From Scatophagus argus (taxonomy: Eukaryota > Chordata > Actinopteri > Scatophagidae): a stretch of DNA of 64,000 bases. The DNA is taken from positions 14,891,019 through 14,955,018 of the forward strand of contig NC_058504.1 in NCBI RefSeq assembly GCF_020382885.2. Reading direction: 5' to 3'. A model generated the notes under the pieces. The model did not search any database and was not told where the DNA came from. It saw only the letters and a list, made by a program, of their open reading frames with translations. Of this stretch, positions 13,037 to 28,720 are shown piece by piece; position 1 is the first letter of the stretch, and the number at the start of each line of letters is the position of its first letter. A program made the position numbers and the translations under genes.

Positions 13037-14233
13037 GTAATGTTTCATGGATTTGGCGACAGACTGTATGTTCCTTTTGATTATGTTTATTTTCACTAGC
13101 TAGCTCATTTTAGCTTGTTTGCTCTGGTTTGGTATTGGTTGTGAACGTCACTGGTTGACGTCGATTGCTTAGTTAGCTTGCGGCGATGGTCTCAGTATCG
13201 TCCAAGTATTATACTGAAACTCGTGTTTTGTGAATGTTCATTATAATAGTAAACCACAAAAGCACCCATTTCACGCCATGTTTTCTAATATCACTGATAT
13301 TTTTCAGAATAGTAATTTACGCCTAGGTAATGTTGGTGAGGACACCTATCACGAAGTTACTAAGTTAGCGTTAGCTAAGGTTAAAAATCCCGTTGGTATT
13401 ATATGTAGATAGCCACTCTGCTAACGGTAGCTATAATGAAAGCTAACTAGCTGTAGCGTATTAAAAGCGCAACACCAACAGGGTTGTTTGGTCATTCACG
13501 AAAGTTGTTTTGACTCGGGGAGACAAATGGCAGCACACTTACCCTAACACCGACCATTAGCCTTGGGTATTACAACAAACACAGTGGTCATCCTTACTTA
13601 TAATGGTTGAAGTTGTTAGTGTTAGCAACCGTGTGCCGTGCTAATAGCTAGCTAGCAAGCTAACGTAATGTTAGCTAGAAGATGGCCATTTTGTTTTATC
13701 TGTCCTTTGACCAACATGTTGCTTTCCTGTAGGACCATTAAAATGATTCAGATTAGTTGATGACAAGGCCAAGAGACAGTCACCTTTTCCAGTGTGTTCG
13801 GGAAAGTACATTACGACAGACGCATTAGCTATGTTAGCCAGTGAAGCGTTTATAGTAACTTAGCATCAGTTTGCTCTGTAACTAGGGGGCGAAAACCATG
13901 CTAACACTAGCTGGGTCGGTGTTCACATACAGAGACTTGGTTGTTTTTTTTGATGCTCTGTTTTAACTCGTATTTTTCATTGATGTTAATTTCTCTGGTT
14001 GATAGTACCCTCACTCGTCCGTGACACATTTTCATGTGTCTTTGGCAGCGAAAGCCTGTTACATTATACTATTAAGACTACTCGGATTCTAAGTTATATT
14101 AGGTCTTAGATGTAAAGACAATAAACACGACTTATTCACCTGTTTGTAAAATAAATCTTGTTTTTATTTTCTGTAGCAGTTGGATCTTGCTGAAGATTGG
14201 AGAACATCCCCGACCTTCCGACCTTCTGAATCA

Positions 14234-17200
14234 ATGGAAGGGTCTGACAGTTTAGAGCAGAGTGGCAGTAACCAGCCAGGGTCACAGCGCAGAAGACAGC
14301 TGGACCGTCTGGGCAGGGAGGAGGCCTTCTATCAGTTTGTCAACAATCTCAGTGATGAGGACTATCGTCTTATGAGAGACAACAATCTTTTGGGCACCCC
14401 AGGTAATAAACCTTTAATTTAATTACACCAGTCTTGTGATAGTAATCTTTGACTGTGGAATTGCTGGTATTTGTATAATTTTAAGCAATTCAAGGTTCCT
14501 TAAAATATATGTTTGTCAAAAAGATGCAGCAACTGGTCCTTGTAAGTGTGTGTGACATAGGATTCCGTTCTTTTAATTTCCTTTTCTTTTTGTGTAAAAG
14601 TTTTCGTCTAACAATTAAATGCTCATTGCTATTGATTTCTATCTGTTCTCCTTTTCTATGCTTAGTCTGAGCTGTACTGAAAGACAAAAAAAGTAAACCA
14701 AAAAGAGCAAATACACATTTACAAACTTAAAACAAAATATTACTAAATTAAAACATGCTCCAGTGTTGTAAGTTGATAGATGTTCCCTGTTTTGATTATT
14801 GCACTTTTAAATACTTCTTGTGTAGAAAAGGTTCGGATAATAATGCTTATCATATTTTCTATAACACTACCCAGCCCTACAAAGAAGTGCCTCAGGATGC
14901 TTTACAGGCTTGCAGTTGCAAACTTTGCAATCATCATTTAGTTAATGAGATCAACATTTCATATTCTTATGTCCTATTGATAAATCTTTTCATGTTTCCT
15001 ACTTGCCCAATTGAATAAGAATTTATGATTAAAGTTAAGCTTAGGTAACTGCCTCTAGTTTTGGATTTGTCACTACGCTCAAAATGGAAAAACTGCGGAC
15101 TACTGAAGACGTCCAATCCGTCTCTGCCCCAGGACAGTGGCAAGGGGAATGTAAGTTTGGAGCATCCTTTAGAGGAGCACCCTGCAAAGAGAGGGCATTG
15201 AATGGACAATGGCATGCCCTGGTAAGTGTGGTGGTTTTCAGTATTGTCCTGTTGCTGTGTTCAAAGAAAATCAAACAGCTCTATGGACTAATACAGTACA
15301 AAACGACATCAGTTCTTTTTTTTAACATGTCTATTTCTACACATACACATTTCGGCAATATAGTACATGTTTTTTTTTTCTTTTTCCGCTTTAGTTCTCT
15401 ACCTGTCACATAAGTAGCTGCTACAGTGTGTCCCACTGCTGACTATGCATAAATTAGAAAATGAGTCAAGCTTTCAACTCCTCAGCCACCTGCAATGTCT
15501 TCCTTCCAGCTTACAATGATGCTCCAGAACCCTCAAGAAAGGAATGTATGGATTGTCAAAATTTGTGTGTCTTTTTTAATAATGGCCTGTTTTTATTGTT
15601 TTGTAATGTTTTGTTTTCAGGAGAGGTAACAGAGGATGAGCTGTTTAGTAGACTTCAGCAAATCAAAGATGGCCCAGAACAGCAGAATAACACCCCCAGT
15701 ACGGAAGGAGGAGAAGAACCAGTTGGTAAGTTTGCCACTTCTTATTTTTTTTCTTTGGTCAAATTCAGATATGATTTTTTTCACTTAAAAACACTGCTGT
15801 TTTCCAGAACCACCAGAAAACTCTGAGGATCCTACCAGTGGGGACAGTCTATTGGACTGGCTGAACACAGTGAGGCGCACAGGCAACACGACCAGAACTG
15901 GTCATCGTGGAAACCAGTCATGGCGGGCTGTAAGTCAGACCAACCCAAACAGTGGTGATTTTCGGTTTAGCTTGGAAATTAGTGTGAACCGCAACCTGTC
16001 TGAACAGCAGGAAGCTGCTGAAGGGGAACAGGAGGCTCCAGAAGAGGCTTCAGACATGTCTCTAGAAGGTCAAGAAGTAGTGGCAAGTGCTGATCCACCG
16101 GTGCCTTTGGAGACACAAGTAGTGGAAGAACCAGTTGTGGAGGAGCTGGCTGTCATAGTGGAACCAGATCCTGTACTAGAAGAGGTTGTTTCACAAGAGA
16201 TTTTAGGAGAACGTCCTAGCTCGCCTGCTGCCCCGCCAGTACAACCCCAACTTTCTCCTTCTCCACGCAGAGGACAAAGGAGAGCCCGCAGCCGGAGTCC
16301 AGAACCACGCAGGACCAGGGCCCGTATAGCCAGGAGCCGCTCTCCTCTCAACTTAGATCAGCTAGATGGTCTCCCTAATCCACGTCGTGTTCACAGCTCA
16401 CAAGGCCCCAACTCTGCCACCAGTAACCCCTCTGTGCCTCAAGTGGAGGGCAGTTCTCGGACTCGACAACATGTTCTTTCCAGGCAAGCTGCCACTGACA
16501 GTGATGTTCAGCCATCTATGGCAAGTGTAGAATCTGTCCCAGAGGTCCAAAATGTTGCATCTCAGGAAGGTGAAGCTGCTGCGGGGGGAGTGGGCGCTGC
16601 AGGGCGCCGTCCTCCTACTATTATGCTTGATCTCCAGGTACGTCGTGTGCGTCCAGGCGAATATCACCAAAGAGACAGCATTGCTAGTCGTACCCGCTCA
16701 CGCTCCCAGAACTCAAACAACACGTTTCGTTATGAGAGTGAACGTGGTGGATTTCGTAGAACATTTTCACGCTCTGAGCGTGCTGGTGTGAGGACCTACG
16801 TCAGCACAATTCGCATTCCTATTCGTAGAATCTCTGATGCAGGTTTGGGAGAGGCAACCTCCATGGCTCTCCAGTCTATGATTCGGCAGATTATGACCGG
16901 ATTTGGTGAACTCGGCTACCTCATGGATTCAGACTCTGATTCTTTAGATTCAAACCGCGGAGCCAACACACCTGCTGATCTGTCTGAAGCCCTCAACAAC
17001 TCAGATACTACTCCTGCTGCCACTTCTACTGCTGATGCTGATGAGCCGCCTGTGGCACCTGGGATGCTAGAAAGGACAGCTGACACTGATGTGGATGAAG
17101 GCCTCACCAGTGGTCCACCTGCCTCTGGTGGCAGGGCTCGATCTAGACCACCCATTAGCCTAGAGGAGCCCAGCTCACTGCCTTTACTGCGGCTCGCTCA

Positions 17201-17477
17201 CTTCTTCCTGCTAAACGATGATGACGAGGACCAGCCCCAAGGGCTGACCAAAGAGCAGATTGACAACCTCTCAATGCGCAACTTTGGGGAGAGTGATGCC
17301 TTGAAGACTTGCAGTGTCTGCATAACAGAGTATGCAGAAGGTAATAAGCTACGCAAGCTGCCCTGTTCTCATGAGTACCATGTACACTGCATTGATCGCT
17401 GGCTCTCCGAAAACTCCACTTGCCCCATCTGCCGCAGGGCTGTCTTAGTATCGGCCAACCGAGAGAGTGTGGTGTAG
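14234..17477 (+). CDS. rlim: E3 ubiquitin-protein ligase RLIM (RNF12)
   Basis: A nuclear RING-H2 E3 ubiquitin ligase that targets LIM-domain cofactors and REX1 in mammals. Coding exons 14234-14402, 15621-15725 and 15808-17477 join in phase to give 647 residues (human about 624). The N-terminus has the family's [12 protein letters not shown] and [15 protein letters not shown], then [17 protein letters not shown] and [14 protein letters not shown] basic Arg/Ser stretch ([11 protein letters not shown], residues about 130-160) is the usual nuclear signal region. [19 protein letters not shown] and [20 protein letters not shown] form the conserved central block. The RING-H2 finger at residues 593-635 shows CxxC, C-x-H-x2-H-x-H-x-C style ligands ([17 protein letters not shown]), and the protein ends NRESVV as in mammals. 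The start at 14234 matches the mammalian N-terminus; the frame is open slightly upstream but lacks an ATG. It lies downstream of nexmif on the same strand, as in human. Confidence 0.97.
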
Positions 17478-20048
17478 CTTGTAAAAGATTGCAGGTCTTT
17501 TGTCGCAGCCTCACTGACCTAATATCCTGAATCCATGAGAGACTTTGAGGAAATGTCTCCACTGTTCACTGTTCACTCTCTTGTTTGATCATAAAGTTTG
17601 TTTTTGGGTGGTCCATACAGTGACTTTGAGATATTCTTTTTCTAGCAAGACATTAATTATTGCAGTCCCAAGTTAGACACAAGTAATGCATGATGTTTGA
17701 ATCAATCTGTGGTGACCAAGAAGTTTCCTTCATTGCCTCAAGCCATGCTCTCAACCAGACCTGTATCTCATAAAGAACTCCCTGGTTATAAATGCTGCAC
17801 ATCTGCAGGTATTTCAGCCACATGTGCTCTTTTGTATTAGCTCCTAAATGGCGCCTTATATACCAGAAGTTGGGTATTAGGACACTTCTTAGTTAGACCA
17901 GTTCAAAGTATTAGCTGTAAATAAGCTTGTAAAAATAATTTTGAATCATAATTTGTATCAGTGAATTGGTTTTGGATTGTAAATTATCTCATGAAGATTA
18001 AGATGGTGTTGGCTGCTGTCACTCTATCAAAGCATAGGTTGTATTTGTGTACACAGAATTATTTCAAGATTGTGTTGTTCAAAGGATGTAGGACAGTAAC
18101 TCGTTTCCCATTTACAGTGTGATTTGTATTCTCCCTTTTTTCATTCATCTGAAGAAACAAACTATTCTGGAGTTCTGTTGATCACAAAATGTCTTGCTGT
18201 GATAAATTGTTTTAAAATTATTAAATGTTGTACAGACATCAGGGGAAAGATAAAACCAAGTAGCCCTACTTCTGCAACGTGCAATTTTATTTCGGATTCA
18301 TATAGCATCTTTATTTTCTTAATCATTAGAAATGATTGATGAGTATGCATCCCCAAAATTAGGGATGTCTCAAAATTGGTAGTAGCTATTGGATTTATAT
18401 CAAGTTCTTGGCATGTGAATTTTCCCACTACTATACTAACAGGCATGATATGTCAAAAATTTGAATATTGTTGCTTTTTTTTCATGAAAATGTTGTTTAC
18501 TTTTTAATGTACAACAGTCACTTTGTCCTGTCATCCATGAGCGACTTGTGTGATCCTGTATTTTTCCATGAACACTTCTTGTCTTCAATTATCAATGAAT
18601 TATGTTCTCCAAGCTGGTTTTGCATAGAGTGAAAAGAATGGAAATTGACCTAAAATGAATTGTAGATTTGCCTTAATATGAGCTCTTTACCTGTAAGTCC
18701 ACATCAGTGTATAAACGACAACTGAAATTATTCATCCAAAGGTCTGGGTGTAGGACATTTACCAAGGCTGAAAAAAACAAAACAAAACATCACAATATTG
18801 TACTTCAGTCTTAGTAAGGATCCAGTAGAAAGTTGAGGTATGCACCCACTGTACCCTCCTGCCTCATGAGCAGATGCTCCACATCAGTGTGCAATACATG
18901 CTAAAGCGAAAGTAGGGAAAGAAATTCCATTATGTAAATGTATACTATTGTTTAAAAACTCGCTAATGGATACAATCTTAAATGAAGACTCCTTACCTTT
19001 TTAAAAATGTGTTGAAGTTCATTTTATTTTATTTAGACATTCTATAGGTTTTGATAGCACTGTCGAACAGGAACGCTGGCTAAAGGAAGAAAATGACATC
19101 ACTTCCAATGCCATCCTGTATGCGTCTTGTTTCACTGTTTGATATCTTTCTTGGACAGTTTGAATGCAAGATGTTGTCATTGTTAAATAGCATAAACATG
19201 TAAATGAAATGTATGTTCCCTCTTAGGCCATGCTTTAGTTTTGGCCTTGTTCTGTGACCCACCCAGTACAGTATGTTAACTGGGTGTTAAGTGAAACTAA
19301 CCTCTGAATTAAAAAAAAAAAAATTATCCTCAAAAAGTCACTGTCCCTGTACTGCTGAGTAATTTTATTCTGTATCCAGCTGCACACATTACAAATTATG
19401 TATACCATACATACTTTTATTTCTCTCTGCCAGCTCATGTTTGGATTTCTTTAAAAGTAAAGCTAATGCCAACCATTTAGATTCCCCAGTGAGCAAGCAG
19501 GGGATAGTTGGGCTTCCCTTCCCATCAGTGTTATTAGCACTGAAGATCACACCCATTGTGCTCTACATCACATTAGACACATTCAACGTACCGGTGTGTG
19601 TCATTGTTTTGGTTACTGACTCCGGCACTTGGGGAATAGGTGTTATCACTGGCACCCCCAATGGTGGAATTTGTGAAAATCTCCATTTAACTGTAAGATT
19701 AAAAAAAAAAAAACATAAACGCCGCCTTCACGAACACGATCTTTACTAGAATAGCAGGTATTAAGGTGTTCAACAAGACTCAACAAAGCCCACAGCCAAA
19801 GAACCACGAAGGAGTGCAATTTCGACTTTGACCAGTGATATTCAGTTTGTTCATTATTGCCCTTTACGTTGGGGCGCCGGGTATGTAGACTGGTGAATTT
19901 TGGAAGAGAAAATTTGAGTTGAGACGACATAGTCTGGCGCAATCGTAACACGTTATTCTGTGCTATGGCTGGCGTAGCCTCTGATGCAGCCAGTCCACAG
20001 TCCAAAGGTGGGAAAACAAGGAAGGACTGGTGAAAGACGACGGCGAAA
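17478..20048. other. rlim 3' UTR and spacer to glod5
   Basis: AT-rich, without conserved reading frames. The first 1-1.5 kb is probably rlim 3' UTR. The last 300 bases, before the glod5 start, become GC-richer with several CpGs and probably hold the glod5 promoter and 5' UTR. Confidence 0.5.
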
Positions 20049-21370
<1,322 letters not shown>

Positions 21371-21895
21371 TCTTCTTGACCTTGTTTGTGCACGTAAATG
21401 CATCCAATCATTGCACAATTAGAGTTCAAAATATGAAGTTTTTAGACAGACTAAAAGTACTGTAGTTCAAACAAGACATGCACTGTTCTCAGAGCAGGGT
21501 GTATAACAGTTGGTTGTGCAGAGACACTGTTCCTGTGTAGCAGTGCTGACTAGTGGTTGCTATTTTGATTATGCATAGAACAGGCAGTTGAGCTTTATAA
21601 CCACATAGGACTTATGAAGATTTGTTTTTCACTGTGTGAAGAGGAACTGAACACAGTATCATTGATTTTTAAGCTGAAAATTAAAGGTTCTTCCGTGTGC
21701 TAAAGGCTCTGTTATTTCTACTTTTTTATTTAGCACAGTATAAATAACTCTTTAGATTATAGTAGTCTTTGTCATTGTGTCTTCATACTGTTGTTGTCTT
21801 TGTGATTACTTAAGCCATTCCTTTGTGGTGTTTTTTTTCTTTTCTATCAAATGATGACTTAATTTGAATAGAGAAACATTCTGTGTGGAATTACA

Positions 21896-21901
21896 AATAA
21901 A
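21896..21901 (+). promoter_or_regulatory. glod5 polyadenylation signal
   Basis: A canonical AATAAA about 525 bases after the glod5 stop codon, with T-rich sequence before and GT/A-rich sequence after it. Confidence 0.6.
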
Positions 21902-24900
21902 GTTGAAACAGTGAAAAACAAAAGCCAGAAAAATACATTTATTTCACATACAGTACACACTGATTATATACCTTATATATATGTAGAGAGAGAGAGAGAG
22001 AGCGAGAGAGAGAATATATTTATGTTTGTGTAGTAATTTGCATGTTGTAGTGGAGAGTTTCCAGGCAGTTAAATGTCACTGAGCTGGACGGGGCACTTGT
22101 GTTAGATATGCAAATTCTGTGTTCCTGCTTTCTACAGGATTTTCTTTGAACTTCTTCGTGGGACACATCATGCCCAGCTTAGGAACAGTATGAGACATAA
22201 TGAGCACCAGTGATTCATGGGATGTCAGTAAAATATAATAATTCTCCTCAACTCTGGCTAAGGTCTCTAAATATACACTATTCAAAAGAAACCCTCCTAA
22301 ATTATGGGCAGAGGCCATAATTTAGGATACGTGCCACTGAGTCATGTGCAGTGACCGTAGTGCTATACTAACAAGGAGATTCCAGTGTAACACAGCTAAT
22401 TCATCCCAATCAACTAGGGTTCTCACCAGGGACATAGGGAGCCCATAGCATCAGTACATCACGCAATACTCAGGTTGATACTCCGTTTAGATGTTCAAAG
22501 GGCTGTCAACAGGGACAATCTCAAACATAAATTGGATGAGATTAAAAATAGATAATGAATGAAGTGATTTCACGATGAGAACTTTGGTTGGTAAAAAAAA
22601 ACAAACCCAAAAAACAACAACTTAACATTTTAAATTCTGTATCCAGAGCATTAAGAATAATCGATATTCCAGAATTCCTACCCAGCCAAATACATAATGA
22701 CTTCAGAAAACGACCAAATATACATGTGTAATACTGGAATACATATACAACATACAATGTGGATCAGCTTTTTTTTGTGGGTACATTTTGAAACCATATG
22801 AAAATCTTTAGGCAGAATTTAGTTTGTCAGGAATGGATTTTTTTCTTCTTTTTTTGTAAGATTTCTTCAGCTATGACACTCCTTCCAGACACATGCAGAT
22901 TGGGAGCAGATGTGTAAACTACCATGCAATTTAAAAAATAAAAATAATAAAGAAAAGAGTCCAACAGCGCGTGAATACAGGAAGCGCTGTGTGGCAATGA
23001 AACAGAAAGATGTGCTTTATAAATTCATAAGTGTCAGAAAAAGGACAAAATCCACTGAGCATCATGTATCAATGTTGCCAAATATGGGATTAATAATCAG
23101 ACATGCTGGATATTCCCATATTTGCTTCACCATATTCATTATTAATTCTAATAATCATACATGCTGAGTAAGGGCTTGAGATACAGTATGTTTCCTTGCC
23201 CTCAATGCGTTGTCACTCTCAAAGCACAGCCATAACTTTGTTTATGAGCTCTTATAGCCTTTATAATAGTGACAGGGTGACCCAGTTACATGTTAGTGTG
23301 AAACAGTACTCTCCTACCCACCCACACAACCACACCTGGTCTCTTGTTGTGTTTTATCATAAGGAAAGATTCCTAAAGTATAAAAGATTTCCCAGTACTG
23401 CAACATACAACGAGTGTGTGTCATTATAATAACCCCCAAAATGACTGTTGAATAAACACAGATTTCCCCATTGCCTGGATACTGAATTTATTGCTCTTTT
23501 GCATTGCATTGCAGTGTTTCACAATGCTAGTCCTTCCTTAATGCTGCACTCACAGGAAATGTTTTTTTTATTTCCATGTTGTATAGTGACAACAGTTCCT
23601 TAACCTATAATACAAAAACATCTTAATTCCACTACTTCCCTCGTTAGTAAAACTTGCATTCTTCAAGGACAGCATTATCCTCTTTGTACTTGTGACAGAT
23701 TTTGCCTTTGTTTCTTACCTGAAGAAGAACCTTCCACATTTGTTCTAAAATGCTCTGCTCTGGTAATACAGAACACTTAGGACATGCAGTTGCGACCTAA
23801 CATGTACACTTGTGGAAATCTATTTTTACATTTCGTTCTCTTGCCAGTGAAGTTAAAAGTGACCAGTGTGACCAGATTAGTCTGGTCTAAATGACTTTAC
23901 GGCAGCTCTGGGAATTGTGGATCATTCATTTGTTTTAGTTGAAATCAGTAGATCTCAAACATTCCCGAAGAACTATGAATAGATTAGGTTAAATTACAGA
24001 GAAAAGTGTATGAAATAATGCAAAACATCAAACGTTGTGTGGCCCTATCTGAAAGATCAAAGCAGAGTTAGTAAATTACTAGTATCAGTTATTTAAATTG
24101 CTTTCCCAGATTCTCAAACTGCAGGTTCTTCTGAGTCTTGTTTGGCCTTCTATTTTTGGAAAGACCCACAAATCACTTTAACAACAAACTTTATTACTTA
24201 ATAACCTGTATTAACACTTTGCAAAATACTTCTTTGTGAATTCAGTGCAGTGAGGCTGAACTGAGTTGCCTCGGTGCATAAAAACAGGGCACTTGACGGT
24301 CATCCGTTTCCTCCTGGGCAGACTTTCTGGTACACATTGGCTGAAAGAACACACACTGGACTGAGAAAACCATCTCCCCACCCCTCGACTTCCCAACACT
24401 GCTCCAAATTTAAAGCTAATTTTTATTTGCAGTCTCTAGAAAATTTACTCTGCGAGGTTCCTTCTTGTTTCAGTTGAAGAACACAAACAAGGTTGTCATT
24501 TATCACGAAAACAGGAATGTAGATATTGACTTAGTTTTAAATGATTTACTGGCAGTGATTATCTTAATGATGGTCTCATGGACTGTACTTTGTGAACTCA
24601 TTAGTCATTAAGTTACTCCAGAATCTTCTCTTCTAAGGGAATGTAGCATGTTGTATTCTCTCTTGCACTTTGTGTTGCTTTCATTTTTAAATAAATGTGG
24701 TGAAGCAGAAGAGGTGATAATGATGGGTGGAAGAAGAAAATGTCAATTTAATTACCCAGACAGTGATTTCACTAGTTTTATTAAAACAAAAACCCACAAA
24801 CAAAAAATGCTACATTTGTGTAATGAAATTATTAGTGTCAAAGAGGAAACATTGTTCCATTGCAGCAATGTTGTAATATTGCATTACATGTTTTTAAGAA

Positions 24901-25359
24901 TCAAGCATTGACATTGTTTGAGTTTACATTTTAAAATATATTATTTGGCACAAAAAAAACCCCACAGTACAGTACTTTGCACTACATACATGCAAATGTA
25001 TAATATTAATATTTATATTATGTATTTAATACATAAATTTTCCTTCATCTTCCCTTTACAATATAACAATAGCATTTTATAACTCATATTGATTTCTTAG
25101 TAAACTAAAAAAAAATACATAGATACAAGGAAATAATTTAGCACAATGTGCATCAGATCAGTATGTTTTAGCACGACTCTGTCAGTACTGGTGAAAGGGG
25201 GAGGCATACAGAAACATAACTGTCGTTAACAGTGGAGTGGCCTACAGCTGTTTTTCATATAATAACTGTACTGAGTGCAAATTGTTTGGACAAATGTGTA
25301 ATTTTGTTTTGCTTTTTCTCTTTCTCTCATTTGCTGTTATGGTGTGTTTCAGTGAGTGT
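21902..25359. other. Gene-free spacer between glod5 and acod1 (tail to tail)
   Basis: AT-rich sequence. Short open frames show no family resemblance. The part nearest 25,360 should include the acod1 3' UTR (minus strand). Apart from a GA microsatellite I see nothing else. Confidence 0.5.
21985..22012. repeat. (GA)n microsatellite
   Basis: A GA run of 28 bases with one interruption (GC), flanked by TATATA. Confidence 0.95.
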
Positions 25360-28300
25360 TCACTGCAGCTGTGAGAGAAGGGTCCTACAGTCCACGAGCC
25401 TATCCAGGTCCTCCACCACATCAATCAGCCTCTCAACCTTCTCTGAAGGAAGCACCGTCCCTGCGTTGGTCCTGAATTTCTTTCTCAGGCTCTCGTTGGT
25501 CAGCGGGTTGCGCCAGTGACCGTAGAAAGTGTCACAGCGTCCTTTCAGAATGTCGCCACTAACCAGTGTTACCTGGACTTCGCCATACATGCAGTTGAAA
25601 TTAGCCAGGTTGTCCTGGGGATGCTCGACATGAACACGGCTTAAGAGAGCAAGCAATTCGGGCCGCATCATGGCAGAGGGTGTGAAGGACTGCACAGTCA
25701 CCTCGCCATCCAGGAGAGCGGTGCAAGCATTGAACTGGAAGGAGTGGCGTGCCTCATGCTCAGAGTCAGGGAAAGGCCTGTTGATGTACTTTGATTTGGG
25801 GACTCTGAGCAGGATGCCTTGGACTTGAGCTGGGGAGACAGAGCCAGGGCCAAGCCCTACCAGAAGCTTATGGACCGAAGCTGCGGCATCTGCCACCCAG
25901 TGCATCCCCAGATGGGCTGGGAATCGCTTGAAGCCTATGTCCTGCTCCTCTAGCAAGAACATATGTCCACCATCACTGGGTGACTCTAAAGGCTGCGGCA
26001 CATAGTCTTCATAAAAAGCGCTGAAGCCAGCCACCCCATCGACAGCATCTAGGACCAGAGGACTGGCTTCTAGGCCTCTGGAAGCCAGCAGAGCAGCCTC
26101 CAGCCCCAAACGTGAGGCATTGCCAATGTGGAGGGGTTTAGACTGAGTGGCAGCATTAGCCATTGGGGCACCAGATAGAGAAGCAGCTATAGCCAAAGCA
26201 TGACCACACTGAGAGTGATCCAAAGACAAGAGACGAGCACAGGCAGCTGCACTTCCCATGGTGCCCACCACACTGGGAGGGTGAAACCTGATGACAAAGA
26301 AGACAGAAGGAAAGAGAGAGAGGGACAGGTCAGGTGTTTTGGAGTGATTCATTCTTGTGACTTCATCATTATGGCTAACACAGAGCTCCTGTGTGTCTTT
26401 ACTTGACTCTCCGCATGCAGAGACAGCTTATTTCAGGAGTGTTAAAGGGAAAAGGTTTTTAGTCATTTCAGTATTTGATAAACAAGCAAATAATGTGATG
26501 GGTGTGACTTAGTGTAAACATTTGCCAAAAGGAGTCCTGTGTGATATTTGCCTCCACATAGTTAATTGTGCTAACACTACCACAAAGCCTCTGCTGTCCC
26601 TGAGATTAACATAATAACACGTCTTTCACAGCTCATTGACACAACTAAGAGACTACACATTAACCTTACAGCCTTCCTGTAAACCACAGTGCAGAGATCA
26701 GCAGAGTCAAATATGGATTTCTTTAGACTTATGTGGATACTTGTTTTCCACATAACATACAAATAAAATGTCTTCGACAAGGAGCAGGTTTTATATGTTT
26801 TAAGTGATCACTCAGGTAGACCCAATAAATCGCAAAATCTGCAATGTTGCAAACAGCCTGTAAATGTTAACATCCAATTTTGACTTCACCTCTTTGGGAT
26901 GTTGCATGCCTCATTAGAGAACCTCATCAATCGGCCCTGGATTTCAATGCCCACGTTGAATGCCAGCAGGAGGTCCAGGCCACTAGGTTTGCTGCTAGCA
27001 GGCATCATGTCACTGAGTGCTAACACAGCTGGAAGCACTGCTCCTGAGGGATGAGTGGCAGGGTGCCATGTATCATCAAAGTCCATAGAGTGAGTCTGCA
27101 GTGAACAGGAAGAAAAGCACATTTTAACAATAAAGTGATTGCGAATAATAGTACACACTCCCTGTGTGTTGTTGCCCTTGTTGCAATGACCCAATAGCTA
27201 GCTGTAAACTTTTCTTTTTTAAAATTAACTGTAATTTAGCTCTCCACACCCGTCTGCCCTCTGGGTGAATTCGAATATGTCTTCAGTTGCCATAACATCC
27301 CTCAACCACTGGAGGTAAAAGCAGGCTGTGGAAATGAGCTTGACATCCTGATGTCTTTTTCAGGAGTGGAAGCCAAAAAATATTTGTAGACATGACACAA
27401 TGTTGGAAATTTTTGTAGAGGGGTAATGTGGGTTCAATTCAGTATTTTCATCAACCCCTTCTGTGGCTGCTCAGACGGTAACATAGTCAGAGTATAAAAA
27501 AAGCTGTAGCTATGGTATTGGGTTTAGTATGTCTGAAACTGTCCAGTGTACTGGGCCATCTGTTCCACCTATTTAAACTCACCGCCACTCCGTTGACAAA
27601 GGCAGCCAGTGTCGGGGAGAGCCTTGTGCTCTTGCGTCCATACACAGAGCTGATGTCATCAGGAGCATACATGTTCTGAAGGGGAAAAGACGGAGACAGG
27701 TAAACACTGGGTGTTTTTCAAAGGGAGACTGTCATACATTTTGCAGTCACAGATTGTGTCATAACATATAAAAAGTGAACTTTCCTTTAACAAACTGGCA
27801 TATCACTTGTCAGTTGGAAGCTGAATATGTTTCTTTGTGAGTCATATGTCAAACATAGAAATTTGAAAAAGGTCATCAGACATAAAACTCCTGCCTGTTC
27901 CCAAACTATAATAACCTGTGTTTTTTTTTTCACTCATCTTTCCACACACAGCTGTTGCACTGACTTATGAATACTGTTTGTATAAGGTCACATAATTGCT
28001 TTCATTTTATTGCCTCAAATAAGAAACCTTAGAGAAGTTAGTTTTTGTTTTCCTTTAGCCTGTTCCTCACCTGGCAGTGCTGCAGGGCCAATTCAAACAC
28101 GTCTGTTGTGCTGCCAATCAGACCGACTCCAATGCTGTCCAGCATCATTCTTTTGCTGCGGTGGAGCACCAAGGAGGACAAATGCTGAGGCTTTACTTCA
28201 CTGATGAACCTCCCATAACTGGCTGTAACTGTGTCCTCGGGGGCTAGGCGCTTTGAGACTGCAGAGGAATAGAGCAAGAATTGAGTATAAAGGAGAGTAA

Positions 28301-28720
28301 AAATGTTTAGTTAATTTGTCTACAAGTAAAAATCCTGTTTCTAACAGTTAAACCTGAGAGAAATATGTCTTTTTGTATTTAACAAGAGAACCAAATAAAG
28401 TTGAGTGTGCCAAAAGTTAAGTTTACCTTCCACTGCAGACTTGTGCAGTCCTCTGGCAGTCCATACTGGTCTAATGGTTTTCTGCAGGACAAAGAATACA
28501 AAATATATTTACTGACACTTGTAAAATAAATATTGTTATAAATACAGCTGTTTAATATCTCAAATCTTTTAAAGACTGTGAGTGATTTTCTGCCTTTTCT
28601 TTGTCAGACTTATCAAATCTGATCAAGCCTTTATCGCATTCTGAAGTATGTGAATACCTGCTAATCTAACTGATGAAAAAACATATATCTATAAATCTTT
28701 ACCTGTAATGTGGAGATCAT
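25360..28720 (-). CDS. acod1: cis-Aconitate decarboxylase (ACOD1/IRG1)
   Basis: Decarboxylates cis-aconitate from the TCA cycle to itaconate in mitochondria of activated myeloid cells; MmgE/PrpD fold. Six coding exons (28703-28720, 28427-28481, 28071-28258, 27583-27675, 26890-27095, 25360-26287) join in phase to 495 residues. HSMDFDDTWHPATHPSG (residues 120-136) places Asp123, Thr127 and His133 on the positions reported as Asp93, Thr97 and His103 in the mammalian enzyme. NAATQSKPLHIGNA carries the counterpart of His159, and FKRFPAHLGMHWVADAAAS and RPFPDSEHEARHSFQ follow; the end has DTFYGHWRNPL. Relative to mouse the N-terminus is about 30 residues longer and looks like a mitochondrial presequence (Arg/Lys/Ser, RPVWTARGLHKSA), coded by two tiny exons. 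The gene starts head to head with the transporter-YrdC fusion at 29,965, suggesting shared control. Confidence 0.96.

Noticed and set aside
15084-15225. Possible extra exon in rlim intron 2, with an AG before and GTAAGT-like donors after
   Set aside because: Neighbouring exons already join in phase and reproduce the mammalian protein without it, and its translation has no counterpart in RLIM.
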